A stretch of 64,000 bases of DNA from Erpobdella octoculata. Lineage: Eukaryota; Annelida; Clitellata; Hirudinida; Erpobdellidae. Below, one piece after another: positions 62,310 through 64,000 of this stretch; position 1 is the stretch's first letter, and each line of letters opens with the position of its first letter. Location: NCBI GenBank assembly GCA_963978895.1, contig OZ022242.1, forward strand, positions 9,530,206 to 9,594,205, read 5' to 3'. The position numbers were made by a program, and so were the translations under genes. The notes under the pieces were generated by a model. It searched no databases. It was given only the letters and a program-made list of their open reading frames with translations, and had not been told where the DNA came from.

Positions 62310-63495
62310 TGTTTGTTTATTATTCGCTCGTTCACAAATAACTCATGAATTTCTCTCATCTCTTCATAGTTTAATCAGTAACTTTTTCCGTGGGTTTTAC
62401 TGATTGCTTAGTTGGTTGGTTGGTTGATTGTTACTTTTATTTGAAGTTTAACTATTTTCGTTGTTCATAAAAATGCTGTATACTGAAATAAAACATATAA
62501 TATCCGTCGGTCAGTTAAATAATAACCTCTCTCTCTTTTGGACTCTTTTTTCCTCCCTCTTTCTTTTTTTCTCTCGCTCCCCGTCGTTCTTAAATTTGAT
62601 AAAAAATAAATTTATCTAGAATTTACAATTTAATAATAATAACAATTATTAGTACTATTAAGAGAGGGTTGCTAGGCGCCTAGCGTGCGGCTGCCTTTAA
62701 GTTCGTCCCGTTTTTCTGCCGTTTAACTATTTAATTTAATTCTCAATTCGAAAGTTCATTCTCAATATTATCTACGAAATTTGCGTTTTGTTCTGTTTTC
62801 GGACTAAAATGATTAAATGCGATATTATATTGTCGGACTAATTGTTTCCATAGCTGCGGTTATGCGCTCGCCTGTTACATAGTTTAAAGCCGTGTCAACT
62901 GTTATAATATAAAACTAAATTGTGATATTTATTAGAAAAACCAAACTTAAATCGAATATTAAGTTTCGTACACTGGTACACTGCACAGACAATGGCGTTG
63001 AACAACAATGGCGTCGTACGTCGTACATAAATCAACGGAAGAAGACCCAAAGAATTAAATGAACAATCTACAAAAATAAATCGTTGAAATAAATGCATTC
63101 CAACAGCTGCATCAGCATGTGTAAACTCGCTCTACATACTTATTCTCGAAGTGAACTTCTTTCGGTCAATTTTCAGAACAACTTTTACCCAACAAGAGTT
63201 TTTCTCCTCACTCTTAAGAAAATGCATTTGCTGCGCTTAAATGTACGACAATACCACTACAGGGGCGACGGGCTGGCCATCGTTCTCAAACCTCCTTCAG
63301 ACCGAGACTTCTGGCTCCTTCCGCTGGTGACGCCCGTGTAGTACCAACCTCCTCTTCATCTACTCCTGATCTTCATTCAGCACCTGGGTGCTGTATTGGG
63401 TGGTCACCTCGCCGCAGTGATCACAACTGGGAAACCAGTAAAACCATTCAAAAAACCAAGGATCTACAACGAACGAATTTATCGATAATCGCTAC
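62310..63495. other. Region upstream of LINE endonuclease relic
   Basis: The left part is AT-rich with pyrimidine runs (62525-62585). From 63100 the composition becomes more even, which may be the 5' region of the LINE that follows (GACGGGCTGGCCATCGTTC, TGGGTGGTCACCTCGCCGC). No frame can be defended. Confidence 0.4.
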
Positions 63496-63499
63496 CTCA

Positions 63500-63631
63500 A
63501 CTGGGGCAGCCGATGTGTCAGCATTGGGGACCCATTGTGTGGACAAAAAATGGACTACTGGCCAAACGACTAAATTTATTAAACCAAAGAATGAAATACG
63601 AATCGCCGCGTGGAACGTACGAACGGTGTAA
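63500..63631 (+). pseudogene. Start of a LINE endonuclease domain
   Basis: The frame reads TGAADVSALGTHCVDKKWTT, KFIKPKNEIRIAAWNVRTV and then TAA at 63629. RIAAWNVRT is the conserved first strand of the apurinic-type endonuclease of non-LTR retrotransposons (its Asn is catalytic). It is cut by the stop and the sequence after it is unrelated AT-rich DNA, so the copy is a truncated relic. Confidence 0.65.
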
Positions 63632-63879
63632 ACGTAGAGGAATATGCTTTCTAGCGATTCGTAACGTTAAAGTCGAAGTTATTTATAACACAATATTTCT
63701 CGAATTTATTTTAACTTTATTATTCTTCCTTGAATATAATCCTATTCTTGACTCTAAACTGACTTATCTCACTTTGCAGAAGTTAACCGGTTCTGACAAA
63801 ATCTTTTGATAATTCCAATTTCTCTGCTCAACAACCTTACTTTTTCCATTGAGGACCACAAAAAGGAAAAAGACCAATA

Positions 63880-64000
63880 CTAATTATATATATATACACA
63901 TATATATATACATACATATATACATATATATATATACATATACATACATCCATCCATGTATATATACACTCAAACACACATATACACATATATACACTAA
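63880..64000. repeat. TA/CATA compound simple repeat at the window end
   Basis: Interleaved TATATA, ACATACAT and CATATATACAC. It continues to the end of the window. Confidence 0.9.

Overview
The window is AT-rich, intron-containing DNA from an invertebrate animal. It has GT-AG introns, long intergenic regions, very dense microsatellites (TA, ATAC, ATC, AAT, GA/CT) and many relics of eukaryotic transposons: MULE, hAT, pogo, non-LTR LINE, SINE-like and Ty3-type. A tyramine/octopamine-type receptor and a MULE transposase of invertebrate type point to a protostome. The repeat style fits a lophotrochozoan such as an annelid/leech or a mollusc, but this is an inference and the species cannot be named from sequence alone.

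Four host genes can be assembled from splice signals. (1) The 3' end of the TFIIE alpha subunit gene (GTF2E1), + strand, 1-562. (2) A complete secreted serpin in three exons, - strand, 4294-2700, 400 aa, with an inhibitory-type hinge and a probable P1 arginine. (3) A Gln/Asn-rich protein in six exons joined by phase-1 introns, - strand, 17762-12711, about 345 aa, not recognised; its 3.2-kb last intron holds a foldback element and a retroelement integrase relic. (4) A two-exon class A aminergic GPCR, - strand, 35980-24076, 621 aa. Its 10-kb intron splits the DRY motif, and its second extracellular loop is very long and carries nine N-glycosylation sequons. The four genes show no functional link.

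The rest is repeats and decayed mobile DNA. 5.6-9.0 kb is a MULE with a second, related MULE nested in it; a 99-bp perfect direct repeat brackets the inner element, and three SINE-like copies sit head-to-tail at one target site in its left arm. 9.8-10.7 kb is a non-autonomous hAT element with a perfect 8-bp target duplication. 39.8-42.1 kb is an older hAT-like element filled with retroposon tails and ATAC/TA arrays. 46.6-47.8 kb holds two more SINE copies with target duplications beside a LINE 3' relic. 50.2-51.9 kb is a pogo-type element inserted in a minisatellite. 57.8-58.1 kb is a small hAT-type MITE. 63.5 kb carries the start of a LINE endonuclease domain. Large stretches (17.8-24 kb, 36.2-39.8 kb, 42.2-46.5 kb, 52.3-59 kb) show no supportable gene.
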